The notes beneath the pieces were generated by a model that saw nothing but the letters and a program-made list of their open reading frames with translations, was not told the DNA's origin and did no database searches. Shown here piece by piece: positions 38,606 to 47,645 of a DNA stretch of 64,000 bases. The stretch comes from Thalassotalea mangrovi. GTDB lineage: Bacteria > Pseudomonadota > Gammaproteobacteria > Enterobacterales > Alteromonadaceae. Location: positions 1 to 64,000 of the forward strand of contig NZ_SWDB01000035.1 in the NCBI RefSeq assembly GCF_005116735.1. Direction: 5' to 3'. Both the position numbers and the translations under genes were made by a program. Numbering within the stretch: the first letter of the stretch is position 1; each line of letters begins with the position of its first letter.

Positions 38606-38956
38606 TTACCCGGGAAGCAGGAAACCTGGTATCAGGAACAGTAACGCAAATGTGCCTGTTCCAAACAGAACGACTGCCAGCGTGTAAAACGTGGCCTGGG
38701 TGACATAAATTCCCGGGTGAATGACCGCGGATTGACGAAAACAATGCAGGATAACATCTAGTGTTTGCTTGCTTTGGTCAATCAGGCCACGCAGTTTGAA
38801 CAGCAGTGGGCGATAGTAAATTAGCAGGCAGGAAAGCAGTACTTCGATGCCGGCAATATCGGCTATCAACATAAGCTCCGGTGCGAACGGCAGAACTGCC
38901 AGCAACGCAATAATCACCAGAAATTTTTGAGCTTTTGTTAACGACTGCCAGTCCAT
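38606..38956 (-). CDS. Hypothetical membrane protein
   Basis: Protein of 116 residues with two to three hydrophobic helices (about 12-50 as one or two segments, and 86-114). Between them lies a charged stretch (FKLRGLIDQSKQTLDVILHCFRQS). No family is recognised. AAGGAAG lies before the ATG at 38956, which supports the start. It is convergent with the lipoprotein gene and divergent from the oxidoreductase gene at 39196. Confidence 0.5.
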   Translation of the reverse strand: MDWQSLTKAQKFLVIIALLAVLPFAPELMLIADIAGIEVLLSCLLIYYRPLLFKLRGLIDQSKQTLDVILHCFRQSAVIHPGIYVTQATFYTLAVVLFGTGTFALLFLIPGFLLPG

Positions 38957-39195
38957 ATGTTATCGCTTCCTTTTCGATATTCTTTTTTAAGCGTTTGTAT
39001 TTCTTAAAATTGTTGTACCTATTACCGATATGGGGTCGCCACGGTATATATCAACTAACTGAATTAAATAAAGTTTTTATCGTTGGCCAGATCTTTACAA
39101 AAAGTGCATTAATTTGTAACTGGCGATTGTCTTTACGGCCCTGATCGGGTACAAAACTGCCATTGTGTAATTCGATAATAATTATGTGACGCCTT

Positions 39196-40431
39196 ATGTT
39201 ACTTAGCCCCTTTACTCCCCTGAAGTTACCAAACGGACAGGTAATCAAAAACCGCCTGGTGAAAGCCGCCATGGAGGAAAATTTAGGTGACGCAGAACTT
39301 AAACCATCCAGTGAATTGGTGCATCTGTACCGACAGTGGATGCGAGGGGGCGTCGGCGCGATGATCACTGGCAATGTAATGGTGGATCATCTGGCAATGA
39401 CCGGGCCTGGCGGAATCGCCCTTGAAGCAGACAGCGAGCTGGAAATGTTTCGGGAATGGAGCTCTGTCGTCGACAAGGGTGAGTGCAAGATCATAATGCA
39501 AATCAATCATCCGGGGCGCCAGGTCTATAAGCGCCAGGGTGGAAAAGCGTTGGCGCCTTCAGCGATTCCATTGGACATGGGTAAACATTCCAATTTATTT
39601 GCCGAACCAGTGGCGATGACTGAAGCAGATATCGAAGACATTATTAAACGCTTTGTACAGACCAGTAAGCAGGCACAAAAAGCCGGCTTCAATGGTGTTC
39701 AGGTGCATGCCGCTCACGGATACTTACTTAACCAGTTCTTATCGCCGAAGACAAATCAGCGTCAGGATAACTGGGGTGGAGGTATCGAAAACCGGGCGCG
39801 ATTATTACTGACAATCATTAAGCAAATCCGACAGGCTGTCGGGGCGGACTTTATTGTTGCGGTCAAGCTGAATTCCGCTGATTTTCAGCGCGGTGGTTTT
39901 TCTTGCGATGACGCCGCTGAGGTGATTAACATGCTTAATCAAGAGCAGGTTGATTTTGTCGAAATCTCTGGTGGTAATTATGAAGCGCCGGCGATGCAGG
40001 GCAGGGGAGCTGATGAGCATACCTTAGCCAGAGAAGCATACTTCTTAACCTTTGCCCAACAATTACAAAAAGTCGCACAAATGCCCCTGATGGTTACCGG
40101 TGGTATTAGCAATTACAGCACAGCATCGAAAGTGCTGGCCAGTAAAGTCGATTTGGTGGGTATGGCAAGTGCACTGGCAATTCAACCCGACTTACCGTTA
40201 TGGTGGCAATCGAGAACTGAATTCAAACCTAAGCTTCCTAAGGTTAAGCTGAAAGATAAAACCATGACCGCCCTGGCGACCATGGCAACCATCCGTCGTC
40301 ATTTAAGTCGTCACGGTCATGGTAAGTTTTCCCGGCCCATCCATCCGGTGGTAAGTCTGGTGCTTGATCAAATGAAGCTGGCGCGCCTGAATAAACGATA
40401 CCGTAAAAACTATATTGATAAGGCGAATTAG
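39196..40431 (+). CDS. NADH:flavin oxidoreductase, Old Yellow Enzyme family
   Basis: FMN-dependent ene-reductase-type protein of 411 residues. It forms one TIM barrel with KNRLVKAAMEENLGD near the N-terminus and the FMN/substrate-binding QINHPGRQV. The substrate-binding pair HAAHGYLLNQFLSP has the usual histidines replaced or kept as H-x-x-H. The C-terminal phosphate loop VTGGISNYSTA and GMASALAIQPDLP complete the barrel. The C-terminal Fe-S and flavin domains of 2,4-dienoyl-CoA reductase are absent, so it is the short form. The substrate is unknown; no partner genes are evident. Confidence 0.88.
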   Translation: MLLSPFTPLKLPNGQVIKNRLVKAAMEENLGDAELKPSSELVHLYRQWMRGGVGAMITGNVMVDHLAMTGPGGIALEADSELEMFREWSSVVDKGECKIIMQINHPGRQVYKRQGGKALAPSAIPLDMGKHSNLFAEPVAMTEADIEDIIKRFVQTSKQAQKAGFNGVQVHAAHGYLLNQFLSPKTNQRQDNWGGGIENRARLLLTIIKQIRQAVGADFIVAVKLNSADFQRGGFSCDDAAEVINMLNQEQVDFVEISGGNYEAPAMQGRGADEHTLAREAYFLTFAQQLQKVAQMPLMVTGGISNYSTASKVLASKVDLVGMASALAIQPDLPLWWQSRTEFKPKLPKVKLKDKTMTALATMATIRRHLSRHGHGKFSRPIHPVVSLVLDQMKLARLNKRYRKNYIDKAN

Positions 40432-40518
40432 CGGCAGGCTTCAAGCGGAAAGTGGCAGGAAAACGTTGTTATCCGGGCTATTACCCATTGGATTGAAACT
40501 CTGGCATCTGCAGCAGTG

Positions 40519-41028
40519 CTACTGTTTAAATTCTCCGAATTCAAGTTCCGGATGTAACATGATGGTTTGAAACAGGGTGACCTCCTGCTCATCTTCTACA
40601 TCCAGAACCAACACATGTTTACCAGACTCCAGCTCGTGCATTAATCGCTTTCTGTCGAGTAGCATGGAGTCTTTGCTATCCGGAACACTTAGCACCGTGG
40701 TTAAGGCAACAAAGACAATAATAATTGCGATAAGGGGGATCCAGCCAGCATCGGTTTGAGTTAAGCCAAGAACATAACCAAAATACAGCAACAGGCCTGC
40801 AATGCTGTACCAAAAGATAGTATGGATTTCTGAGCGGTATAAGTTAATAAACCAATAGATACCCTTCGGAAAGTACTGATTTAGTTGATTAATACCCGGC
40901 TGGTCGCTCAAAATTCTGAATTGCGGCGGCAAAAATCCCTTCTGTTCCAATTCTAACGAGAACAAGTGAAGATTGGATAAATTGTCACTGATGCAAAAAT
41001 GTCGTTTCATGATGGCTATAGGCTTCAT
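40519..41028 (-). CDS. Hypothetical two-helix membrane protein
   Basis: Unrecognised protein of 169 residues. A soluble N-terminal part (1-70) is followed by two membrane helices (about 72-92 and 97-118) and a C-terminal soluble part ending FGEFKQ. It has no catalytic motif I can identify. Two in-frame ATG codons (41028 and 41010) are possible; neither has a clear ribosome site. The fold resembles small bacterial proteins of unknown function that face the cytoplasm on both sides of a hairpin. It is convergent with the oxidoreductase gene. Confidence 0.5.
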   Translation of the reverse strand: MKPIAIMKRHFCISDNLSNLHLFSLELEQKGFLPPQFRILSDQPGINQLNQYFPKGIYWFINLYRSEIHTIFWYSIAGLLLYFGYVLGLTQTDAGWIPLIAIIIVFVALTTVLSVPDSKDSMLLDRKRLMHELESGKHVLVLDVEDEQEVTLFQTIMLHPELEFGEFKQ

Positions 41029-41109
41029 GCTACAAGCTCGGAATTATTCTTATGTAGAATTTGTCTTTCAGATGAACCGGTTAATCTATATTTTAGACAA
41101 AATCTGAAT

Positions 41110-41135
41110 AAAAAAATGGGGCATAACTGCCCCAT
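41110..41135 (-). terminator. Orphan terminator hairpin
   Basis: Stem ATGGGGCA / TGCCCCAT with loop TAAC (41116-41135). Read on the minus strand, it is followed by seven T. No gene ends just upstream in that direction: the nearest minus-strand gene is GH127, about 700 bases away. It may end an unannotated small transcript or limit read-through into the 40519-41028 gene. Confidence 0.5.
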
Positions 41136-41702
41136 GTTTTCAAACTTTAGCATCCTGCACTAGGTGAGTTCCGTTTAAGCCATTAATGACGACCCGATGA
41201 AACAAGTATCCCTTCATCCATTACTACTGTTATTTTTGGTTTAAACTCGCTATTAGTTTGTTTTTATTAAGAGAAATCATATATTCTATGAGACCTCAAC
41301 TTACTGCGAGCAATTTTTTAGATTTCGCTAAAAAGAATGTTTGCTTCCCTGCCGGCTCTTCCTGAACCTTATGTCTTCCTGACGCTTTAATTATTGACTT
41401 AGCTCCAATCAAAAAACAGTGAATGAGATCAACAAAAAAACGGTCATAAATTTTTCAATTTTCACGAGTGATCACACAAGCCCTGATTTTATTGGTGTTT
41501 TCGATTTTTACTGCGTTTTATTGAGGAAAAATAAGGTTTTTTTCGCACCTTTATGTGAGACATGTCTTACATGGCGGACAGATATCGGCTTGTTGTTGAT
41601 GCTTGTGGGAATTTCCTTTCGTGAAGAGAATCTCTTTCATAGGGTGAAATTTAAAAAATAATGACCCAATCGTGTTAATTGATTGAGATTCCAAATTTAG
41701 GC

Positions 41703-41737
41703 AAAAAAGCTCAAGATTTAAGTCTTGAGCTTTTTTT
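41703..41737 (-). terminator. Bidirectional terminator downstream of GH127
   Basis: Fourteen-base stem AAAAAAGCTCAAGA / TCTTGAGCTTTTTT with a 6-base loop. Read either way it ends in a T tract, so it can act in both directions. It lies 84 bases beyond the GH127 stop, after a second hairpin. Confidence 0.8.
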
Positions 41738-41740
41738 ACC

Positions 41741-41767
41741 CAGACTATCGTGTTGCGCGATAGTCTG
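41741..41767 (-). other. Second hairpin in tandem with the GH127 terminator
   Basis: Perfect 10-base stem CAGACTATCG / CGATAGTCTG with a 7-base loop, 3 bases from the terminator stem. It has no T tract of its own and may protect the 3' end of the GH127 mRNA. Confidence 0.55.
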
Positions 41768-41820
41768 CAGTATTTTGGGAAAGCGGATATATAGCTGTCC
41801 CCAATATCCATATATTGGAG

Positions 41821-43806
41821 TTATTTCCAAATTACCGGCAAGAACACTGACATTTCTGCCGTGCCGCGGTTGCTCCAGGCAAAGTACGGGACAAACTGGG
41901 TTTTGTGGCTCTGCCATTGTGGCTTTTCCAGGGCTCGATACATACCATTTTGCGGCACAGGTCGTAACTGAACTTCGGCTTCGATGGTGCTGATACCACC
42001 CAGGAACTCCGGCTTATGAACGGTATTGAGTTCAACGTCGCCTTCCACATAGACATCAAGGATTTCCGTACCTTCAGGCAAATCTGGCGACTCAATACAG
42101 TAAACCACCGGACCACGTTTTACCGCTACCTGATTACGCACTTCTTCAATGCGCGGGTGACCCTCGATAAAGGTCGCCTCCATAGGGATGTCGATAACGA
42201 TGACATCACCAGGTTGCCACTGACGATTGATAACGGCAAAGGTACCCGGGACAGTTTCAATATCTACTGCTTCACCATTGATGATAATTTCTGCACCACT
42301 CGCCCAGCCTGGAATTCTCAGAGCGATATCAAAAGCATCAGATTTACACTCATCAACGGTCAGTTTTACCAGGCCTTTCCACGGATATTCGGTATCTTGG
42401 GTTAATTTAATTGCAGACCCATCCGTTAACTGGGTATGCAACTGGTTGGCACCATATAGGTTTACAAAGACACCATTGTCCGCCAGGCTGTAGGCCCAAC
42501 CGGATAGGTTCGAGATGGTACGAACCAGGTTTGGCGGACAACAGAAACAGGATAAATAGCCTTCGCGATTTGGTGTTTCAGTAACGTCTGCATGAGCATC
42601 GTAATCCCTGGTGTTGTGGATCATTCTCAGTGGGTTGGCGTAGAAGTAATCCTTACCTTCAACACTAATGCCGGAAAGGCCACTGTTATGCATTACCAGT
42701 TCGATGATGTCGGCATATTTGGCATCGCCATGAATGTTTAACATACGAAAGCTGAACATGGCATTACATAAATTGGCACAAGTCTCGTTATACGCGGTGA
42801 GGTTTGGCATCATGTAATCGTCAATAAAACCTTCTTCGATCATATCGCGATTTACCGAGGCGCCATAGTGAGTCTGGCCAACGGCACCGGTGGCATACAT
42901 TTTTTTCTCGGTCACACTTTCCCACAGTCGATCCAGTGCCGTGATCAATGCCCTCTCACCGGTTTCGGCGTAAACATCGGCAGCGCCGGCGTAATAATAT
43001 AAAGCCAGTACCGCGTGACCAACTGGCTCGGTTTCTTCACGAAGTGGCGTGCGTTCCTGCACCATATCACCAATCGGGTATCCGACCGTGGTCGAGTCAT
43101 GTTTGATCTCATAGGTACCACGACGGTCGATAAACTTTTGTGCAAGCGCCAGGTACTTGTTATCGCCCACGGTACGATATAATTCCACCAATCCCATGAT
43201 TTGCGTCTGGTTAAAACCAAAACGCTGGAAATGCTTAGTGTCGGGGAAGAAAATGGTGTGCAGCAAATCCGCGTGTTTTATGGCGATATCGAGAAAATTG
43301 CGTTGACCGGTTAAGCGGAAATGGGCGCAGGCACTAATAAATAAGTGACCGGTGTTGTACATTTCATGGTATTTGCGATTTTCATAGCGATCCGCGTCAT
43401 CGCGCAACTGAATTTGTGTTTGCAGGTAGCCATCTGGCTCCTGGGCTTTGCCAATGATATCGATATATTCATCCAGCTCTGTTAGCAGCGCATCATTCTT
43501 GCTCAATGCATAGGCGTAGGTTTTGGCTTCCATAAATTTGTAGAAGTCACCGTCGTGCCAGAACATACCTTTATGTTCGCCTTCCTTAAGACCCGCAGCC
43601 ACTTTAAAATTATTTAAGGCATGGCCGATATCACCGCATAGTACATCGCCCATGTAGGGGATCATAACGTCGATGGCTTTTTGAGTTTTTTCAGCCCAAA
43701 ATCCATTTGTCCAGCGGCAGTCACCAAAATTGGTGGCGCGCAACTTAACGTGCGGGCTTTTCGAATTGGCGATGATTCCTTTGTCATCTGTAGCAATGCT
43801 AGTCAT
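41821..43806 (-). CDS. GH127 family glycoside hydrolase (candidate 3,6-anhydro-D-galactosidase)
   Basis: Protein of 661 residues of the DUF1680/GH127 family, with an (alpha/alpha)6 barrel and C-terminal beta domains. Key motifs are GMFWHDGDFYKFMEA, AYNETCANLCNAM and GYLSCFCCPPNLVR. The Glu and the Cys residues in the latter two match the zinc-bound cysteine nucleophile site known from GH127 arabinofuranosidases. It has no signal peptide, so it should be cytoplasmic. GH127 members are also known as exo-acting 3,6-anhydro-D-galactosidases in carrageenan loci. The neighbouring sulfatases, GH16, KDGal kinase and aldolase favour that role over arabinofuranosidase. GAGG lies 7 bases before the ATG. 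It probably shares a transcript with the SMP-30 gene. Confidence 0.85.
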   Translation of the reverse strand: MTSIATDDKGIIANSKSPHVKLRATNFGDCRWTNGFWAEKTQKAIDVMIPYMGDVLCGDIGHALNNFKVAAGLKEGEHKGMFWHDGDFYKFMEAKTYAYALSKNDALLTELDEYIDIIGKAQEPDGYLQTQIQLRDDADRYENRKYHEMYNTGHLFISACAHFRLTGQRNFLDIAIKHADLLHTIFFPDTKHFQRFGFNQTQIMGLVELYRTVGDNKYLALAQKFIDRRGTYEIKHDSTTVGYPIGDMVQERTPLREETEPVGHAVLALYYYAGAADVYAETGERALITALDRLWESVTEKKMYATGAVGQTHYGASVNRDMIEEGFIDDYMMPNLTAYNETCANLCNAMFSFRMLNIHGDAKYADIIELVMHNSGLSGISVEGKDYFYANPLRMIHNTRDYDAHADVTETPNREGYLSCFCCPPNLVRTISNLSGWAYSLADNGVFVNLYGANQLHTQLTDGSAIKLTQDTEYPWKGLVKLTVDECKSDAFDIALRIPGWASGAEIIINGEAVDIETVPGTFAVINRQWQPGDVIVIDIPMEATFIEGHPRIEEVRNQVAVKRGPVVYCIESPDLPEGTEILDVYVEGDVELNTVHKPEFLGGISTIEAEVQLRPVPQNGMYRALEKPQWQSHKTQFVPYFAWSNRGTAEMSVFLPVIWK

Positions 43807-43909
43807 GGTTTACCTCATTTATTGCCCTTTGTCCGTGAATGCTTTCGCTGACAAAGGTGACTTGTACTTTTAATTATTTTGCGTTGTAGGGTTCCAGCTT
43901 GTGTCCGTT

Positions 43910-44926
43910 TTAAAGCTGAATATATGAAAGGGTATAAGGCTTGCTGTGTTTGCTGTTGCGCAAGCCAGGTCCTTTCATTAGGTCAAAATTGGAAATGATC
44001 AGCTTGTCATCATAGACCATCAAATCGGCCGGTTGATCGATCTGGCCATTGCTGCCGTCATTGTCCGGGTAATCGGCAATTTTTGTTAGCTTTCTCTTGT
44101 TATCAAGCTTAAAAATCTGATTTTGAGCGAAGCCGGCCAGATATAAATTGTCATATTGATCAAACACCATACCATCAATCCGTGCCGCAGGCGGAACCGT
44201 GGCGGTGACTTTCTGTTCAGTCACCCTGCCGTCGTTGGACAAAGTCAGCTGGTATATATCGCCATCGCCCATATTGGTTGTGTACAAACGACCAAGGCTA
44301 TCAAAATCGAGGCCATCGACGCCAACCTGGATCTTTGGGTTTTGCGTTTCAACGGTAAAAATCAATTCCTTATCTTGCAAGGTATTGGTCATTTTTAAGT
44401 TTCTGGCGGTGGCGGGAAATCGATAAATGCCACTGGTCATGTTTTTGGATTTTACCCTGGGCATTTTTAGCTGGGTAACATAGATAGCACCCTGGTGATA
44501 GCGCAGGCCATTAGGGTTGAACCCCGAAGCAATCACTTCAGTCTTAACCAGCGCCTGATTTACAAAGGTTAACTTTAACACCCGGCCATGTTTTATCCCG
44601 CGAGCATCGGCAACGTACAAAGCGCCATCTTCGTCATAGGCAATGCCCATCGGATTGGCTTTATTATCGGCCTGCAGGGAAGGAACGGTGGCCAAATGGG
44701 TGACGTCACCGGTTTGGGAAATAGAGAACAACTCGCCCTGTAAGGTTTTATCCGCAAAATTTGGACAGGATAGGGTGAGTGAGCCGTCCGGCGCAATCGC
44801 AAAGGCGTCCGGTGTCGGGCAATTATCTGGTAACGAGGCGAATAATTTTGCCGGTTGCGGTTGTGCCCATGCCACCTTAGTGCAAAGTAATAGTAGCAAG
44901 CTTACAAACCTGAGCAGGTAGCGCAT
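43910..44926 (-). CDS. Exported SMP-30/gluconolactonase-like beta-propeller protein
   Basis: Protein of 338 residues with a signal peptide (MRYLLRFVSLLLLLCTKVAWA). It has repeated propeller strands such as PMGIAYDEDGALYVADARG, VDGLDFDSLGRLYTTNMGDG and IDGMVFDQYDNLYLAGF, typical of SMP-30/NHL-type propellers with Ca2+-dependent lactonase activity. It may open an aldonolactone outside the cytoplasm, or only bind sugars. I chose the ATG at 44926 because an earlier in-frame ATG at 44968 falls inside an operator palindrome. The palindrome (44963-44977) is 36 bases upstream. Divergent from the MFS gene. Confidence 0.7.
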   Translation of the reverse strand: MRYLLRFVSLLLLLCTKVAWAQPQPAKLFASLPDNCPTPDAFAIAPDGSLTLSCPNFADKTLQGELFSISQTGDVTHLATVPSLQADNKANPMGIAYDEDGALYVADARGIKHGRVLKLTFVNQALVKTEVIASGFNPNGLRYHQGAIYVTQLKMPRVKSKNMTSGIYRFPATARNLKMTNTLQDKELIFTVETQNPKIQVGVDGLDFDSLGRLYTTNMGDGDIYQLTLSNDGRVTEQKVTATVPPAARIDGMVFDQYDNLYLAGFAQNQIFKLDNKRKLTKIADYPDNDGSNGQIDQPADLMVYDDKLIISNFDLMKGPGLRNSKHSKPYTLSYIQL

Positions 44927-44962
44927 CGATTTAACTCTTTTCCAATTAGTGATAAAAATTTT

Positions 44963-44977
44963 AAACATAATATGTTT
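44963..44977. promoter_or_regulatory. Operator palindrome site 1 (AAACAT-N3-ATGTTT)
   Basis: Perfect AAACAT / ATGTTT arms with spacer AAT, extended by T/A pairs on both sides. It lies in the divergent promoter region between the SMP-30 and MFS genes. One of six such sites in the locus; probable binding site of the GntR regulator at 48470-49216. Confidence 0.8.
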
Positions 44978-45117
44978 AAAATGATACTATGTATATAGCG
45001 AGGTTTTAAATTTAGCAAAAAGTTACCGGTTTGCTAGCGTATCATTCGGCTAACGCCCAGCAGGGGCGACAATGCATAATGACCCGGGCAAATTAACCGT
45101 TGTGTTTGTTTAAGCCT

Positions 45118-45132
45118 AAACATATCATGTTT
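45118..45132. promoter_or_regulatory. Operator palindrome site 2
   Basis: AAACAT-ATC-ATGTTT, 33 bases before the MFS start at 45166, on the far side of the divergent region from site 1 (centres 155 bases apart). The pair may allow looping or serve each promoter separately. Confidence 0.8.
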
Positions 45133-45165
45133 TAATTAGTAATATGTAGATTGGTTGTAATAACT

Positions 45166-46734
45166 ATGAATAAAAATCCTAATGCCAATGTTACCCGTTT
45201 TTCGTTAATTGCTGCGTTTGGCGGCTTTATTTTCGGATTGGATGCGGCAAACATATCCGGTGCCGTCAGATTCGTCAGTTCTTTATTTGAACTGGATGCC
45301 ATTCAGCAGGGTACCGTTGTCGGGTGCGCGTTACTGGGTGTTATTGTTGCCTTGTTTTTTACCGGTAACTTAGTGGAAAAGTTTGGGCGTGCCAAGGTGT
45401 TGCTGGCGATAGGCCTGACTTACTCACTATCTTCTTTACTCTCCGCAACCGCGGTTAACTATGAAATGCTCGTTGTTGGTCGCTTCATCGGCGGGGTGGC
45501 GTTTGCTTCGATAACGGTTTCGGCCATGTACATCGGAGAAATTGCCCCCGCCGAAAAGCGAGGCAAATTTGTCTCGGTGAATCAGTTTATGATTGGCCTG
45601 GGCCTGCTACTTGCCTTTGTTATTAATTACTTTTTAATCAAATCAATGGCCTCCATCGACTGGCTGAACAACGATAACGTCTGGCGGGTCATGTTAGGCG
45701 CAGAATTAATCGCCAATGCCATTTGGGTCGCCTTGCTGGTAAAAATTCCGGAGTCGCCACGCTGGTTGATCATGCAAAATCGTGAAGCAGAAGCACGGGC
45801 CGTGTTTAGCCAGATTGCGCCACAACAGCAAGTTGATGATTTAGTATTACAGGTTAAACAAAGCCTGCGTGAAGAAGCAAAACTAACTACCAGAAAACAA
45901 TTAACGGAACTGTTTAGTAAACGTATGCGACTGGTGTTAATGGTGGCGGTGATTTATGCCATCGTTCAGGGAGCAACGGGTATGAATGCGGTACTGTTCT
46001 TTGCGCCTATGGTCTTTGAACAGGTTGGTATGAGTGTTGAAGATACCTTTATGCAAACCATAGTTACTGGCGTAGTTGGCCTTCTGGCAACTTTAATTGC
46101 GATCGCCTTTGTAGAAAAGCTTGGCCGTCGGATTCTAACATTGGCAGGGCTGGTGCTGGTTGTGGTAGCGCATGGCTCAACCTACGTTGGTTTTTCCCAG
46201 GCCAGTTATGTGTTTGACCAACAGGCGATGATAGCGGTTGAAAGTAAACTGGCAGAGCAGAATATCGCCGTAGACAAGATCGCCGAACTGGGCGGAAAAA
46301 GCTTCGATAATGACGTTGCCCTTAAGCAGGAGCTGGCTTCCGTGTTTAATAAAAAGGAATTGCCATTGGTTAGCGGCGCCATTATCAAGGCGACGATACA
46401 GGGGGTAAATGCACCTTTGGTTTTATTCGGTATTTTCGCTTTCCTGGCGGCGTTTAATCTGTCAATCGGGCCGATTATGTGGGTAATTTTCTCGGAGGTG
46501 TTCCCTAATTCGGTTCGCTCCGTCGCATTACCATTTGCGGCGTTAGTACAAACAATCTCTTCCTGGTCGATTCAACAGTTTTTCCCTTGGCAACTGGATA
46601 ATCTTGGTGCGGCCAGTATCTTTGCGTTATATGCCGTTATCGGTGGTGTTGGCCTGGTCCTGATGTATTTTATTCTTCCTGAAACCAAAGGCAAATCTAT
46701 CGAACAAATTGAAATGGAACTTGCCCGGGCGTAA
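45166..46734 (+). CDS. MFS sugar transporter (sugar porter family)
   Basis: Inner-membrane sugar:H+ symporter-type protein of 522 residues with about 12 helices. It carries the sugar-porter signatures GRFIGGVAFASITVSAMYIGE, PESPRWLIM and the C-terminal PETKGKSIEQIE. An unusually long periplasmic or cytoplasmic loop (about residues 345-415) is a distinctive feature. It probably imports galactose, anhydrogalactose or small neutral oligosaccharides from the periplasm. The ATG at 45166 is preferred to a TTG at 45151. It lies 2 bases before the DgoK-like gene, so the three downstream genes form an operon controlled by sites 1 and 2. Confidence 0.85.
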   Translation: MNKNPNANVTRFSLIAAFGGFIFGLDAANISGAVRFVSSLFELDAIQQGTVVGCALLGVIVALFFTGNLVEKFGRAKVLLAIGLTYSLSSLLSATAVNYEMLVVGRFIGGVAFASITVSAMYIGEIAPAEKRGKFVSVNQFMIGLGLLLAFVINYFLIKSMASIDWLNNDNVWRVMLGAELIANAIWVALLVKIPESPRWLIMQNREAEARAVFSQIAPQQQVDDLVLQVKQSLREEAKLTTRKQLTELFSKRMRLVLMVAVIYAIVQGATGMNAVLFFAPMVFEQVGMSVEDTFMQTIVTGVVGLLATLIAIAFVEKLGRRILTLAGLVLVVVAHGSTYVGFSQASYVFDQQAMIAVESKLAEQNIAVDKIAELGGKSFDNDVALKQELASVFNKKELPLVSGAIIKATIQGVNAPLVLFGIFAFLAAFNLSIGPIMWVIFSEVFPNSVRSVALPFAALVQTISSWSIQQFFPWQLDNLGAASIFALYAVIGGVGLVLMYFILPETKGKSIEQIEMELARA

Positions 46735-46736
46735 TC

Positions 46737-47645
46737 ATGGATAAGACAAAGATTGATCATCTCATTGTTGACTGGGGAACTACCAATTTTCGTGCCTTTG
46801 CGATGGATGTTGAGCATAAGTTACTGGCTACGCAAGAGGCACCGTTAGGGTTACTGCAGGTAGAAAATGGCCGGTTTGCTGAGGCATTAGAGCAACAATT
46901 GCAGGCATGGATCACCCCTGGGGGCCAGTTGCCGGTATACATGGCGGGCATGGTCGGTTCTGCCAAGGGGTGGGTGAATGTGCCCTATGCCCAGACCCCG
47001 GCCAGCGCTAGCCAATTGCTGGAAAAAGCGCATCAGTTTTCATTGCCGTGGGGAGGCATGGCGACCATCATTCCCGGTGTCTGTCATAACTATCTCTACG
47101 ACCAGCACGATGTGATGCGCGGCGAAGAAGTTCAACTGCTGGGGTTGGCAGAATTGACGGGGTTAGAGGATTTTCATGCGGTATTGCCCGGCACCCATAG
47201 TAAGCATGCCGTCGTTAACGGTGGCAAGATTACACACTTTAGCAGTTACCTGACGGGGGAAGTTTTCTCGGTCTTTTCCCAACACACGCTGATTGCCAAA
47301 GGACTACCTGAGTCCAGTGAATTCGATAACGCTGCCTTTCGCAAAGGGGTTGATGAAGCGCAGACCGGCGAGCTCACCAACAAAATGTTTTTAGCCTGGA
47401 CCCACAGGTTGTTTAATAACTTAACCGAAGCGCAAATTAGCGATTATTTATCCGGATTATTGATTGGTTTTGAATTAAGGAATCTATCGGCACCAATGAT
47501 TTATCTGGTGGGGGGGCATGGCCTGTGTCAACGCTATCAAATCGCCGCTCAACAGTTACACAAATCCTGTGAGATCTTTTCAGGAAATGACTGCTTTTTA
47601 GCGGGCATGCGCAAACTCATTCTGGAACAAAAAAATGACTATTGA
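46737..47645 (+). CDS. dgoK: 2-Dehydro-3-deoxygalactonokinase (KDGal kinase)
   Basis: Phosphorylates 2-keto-3-deoxy-D-galactonate at C6. The 302-residue protein of the DgoK family starts LIVDWGTTNFRAFAMD, the first phosphate motif of the ASKHA fold. Other family features are AGMVGSAKGWVNVPYA, DVMRGEEVQLLGL and LPGTHSKHAVVNGGKI. It lies 2 bases after the MFS stop and overlaps the aldolase gene by 11 bases. Kinase and aldolase occur together in both galactonate (De Ley-Doudoroff) and anhydrogalactose pathways; the neighbours favour the latter. Confidence 0.93.
   Translation: MDKTKIDHLIVDWGTTNFRAFAMDVEHKLLATQEAPLGLLQVENGRFAEALEQQLQAWITPGGQLPVYMAGMVGSAKGWVNVPYAQTPASASQLLEKAHQFSLPWGGMATIIPGVCHNYLYDQHDVMRGEEVQLLGLAELTGLEDFHAVLPGTHSKHAVVNGGKITHFSSYLTGEVFSVFSQHTLIAKGLPESSEFDNAAFRKGVDEAQTGELTNKMFLAWTHRLFNNLTEAQISDYLSGLLIGFELRNLSAPMIYLVGGHGLCQRYQIAAQQLHKSCEIFSGNDCFLAGMRKLILEQKNDY

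Larger units (their letters stand above)
41029..41820. other. Long intergenic region with several hairpins
   Basis: Nearly 800 bases with no convincing gene. A weak 80-codon GTG-started frame at 41419-41661 has no ribosome site and no recognisable product. The region contains a minus-oriented hairpin/T tract at 41110-41135 and two strong hairpins at 41703-41767 beyond the GH127 gene. The AT-rich 41200-41500 part shows nothing I can identify. It separates housekeeping genes from the polysaccharide locus. Confidence 0.6.

Noticed and set aside
41419-41661. 80-codon GTG-started frame in the gap before GH127
   Set aside because: No ribosome binding site, no recognisable product, and AT-rich sequence that easily gives such frames.
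44927-44968. Earlier ATG for the SMP-30-like gene
   Set aside because: It lies inside operator palindrome site 1 and would place extra residues before a normal signal peptide.
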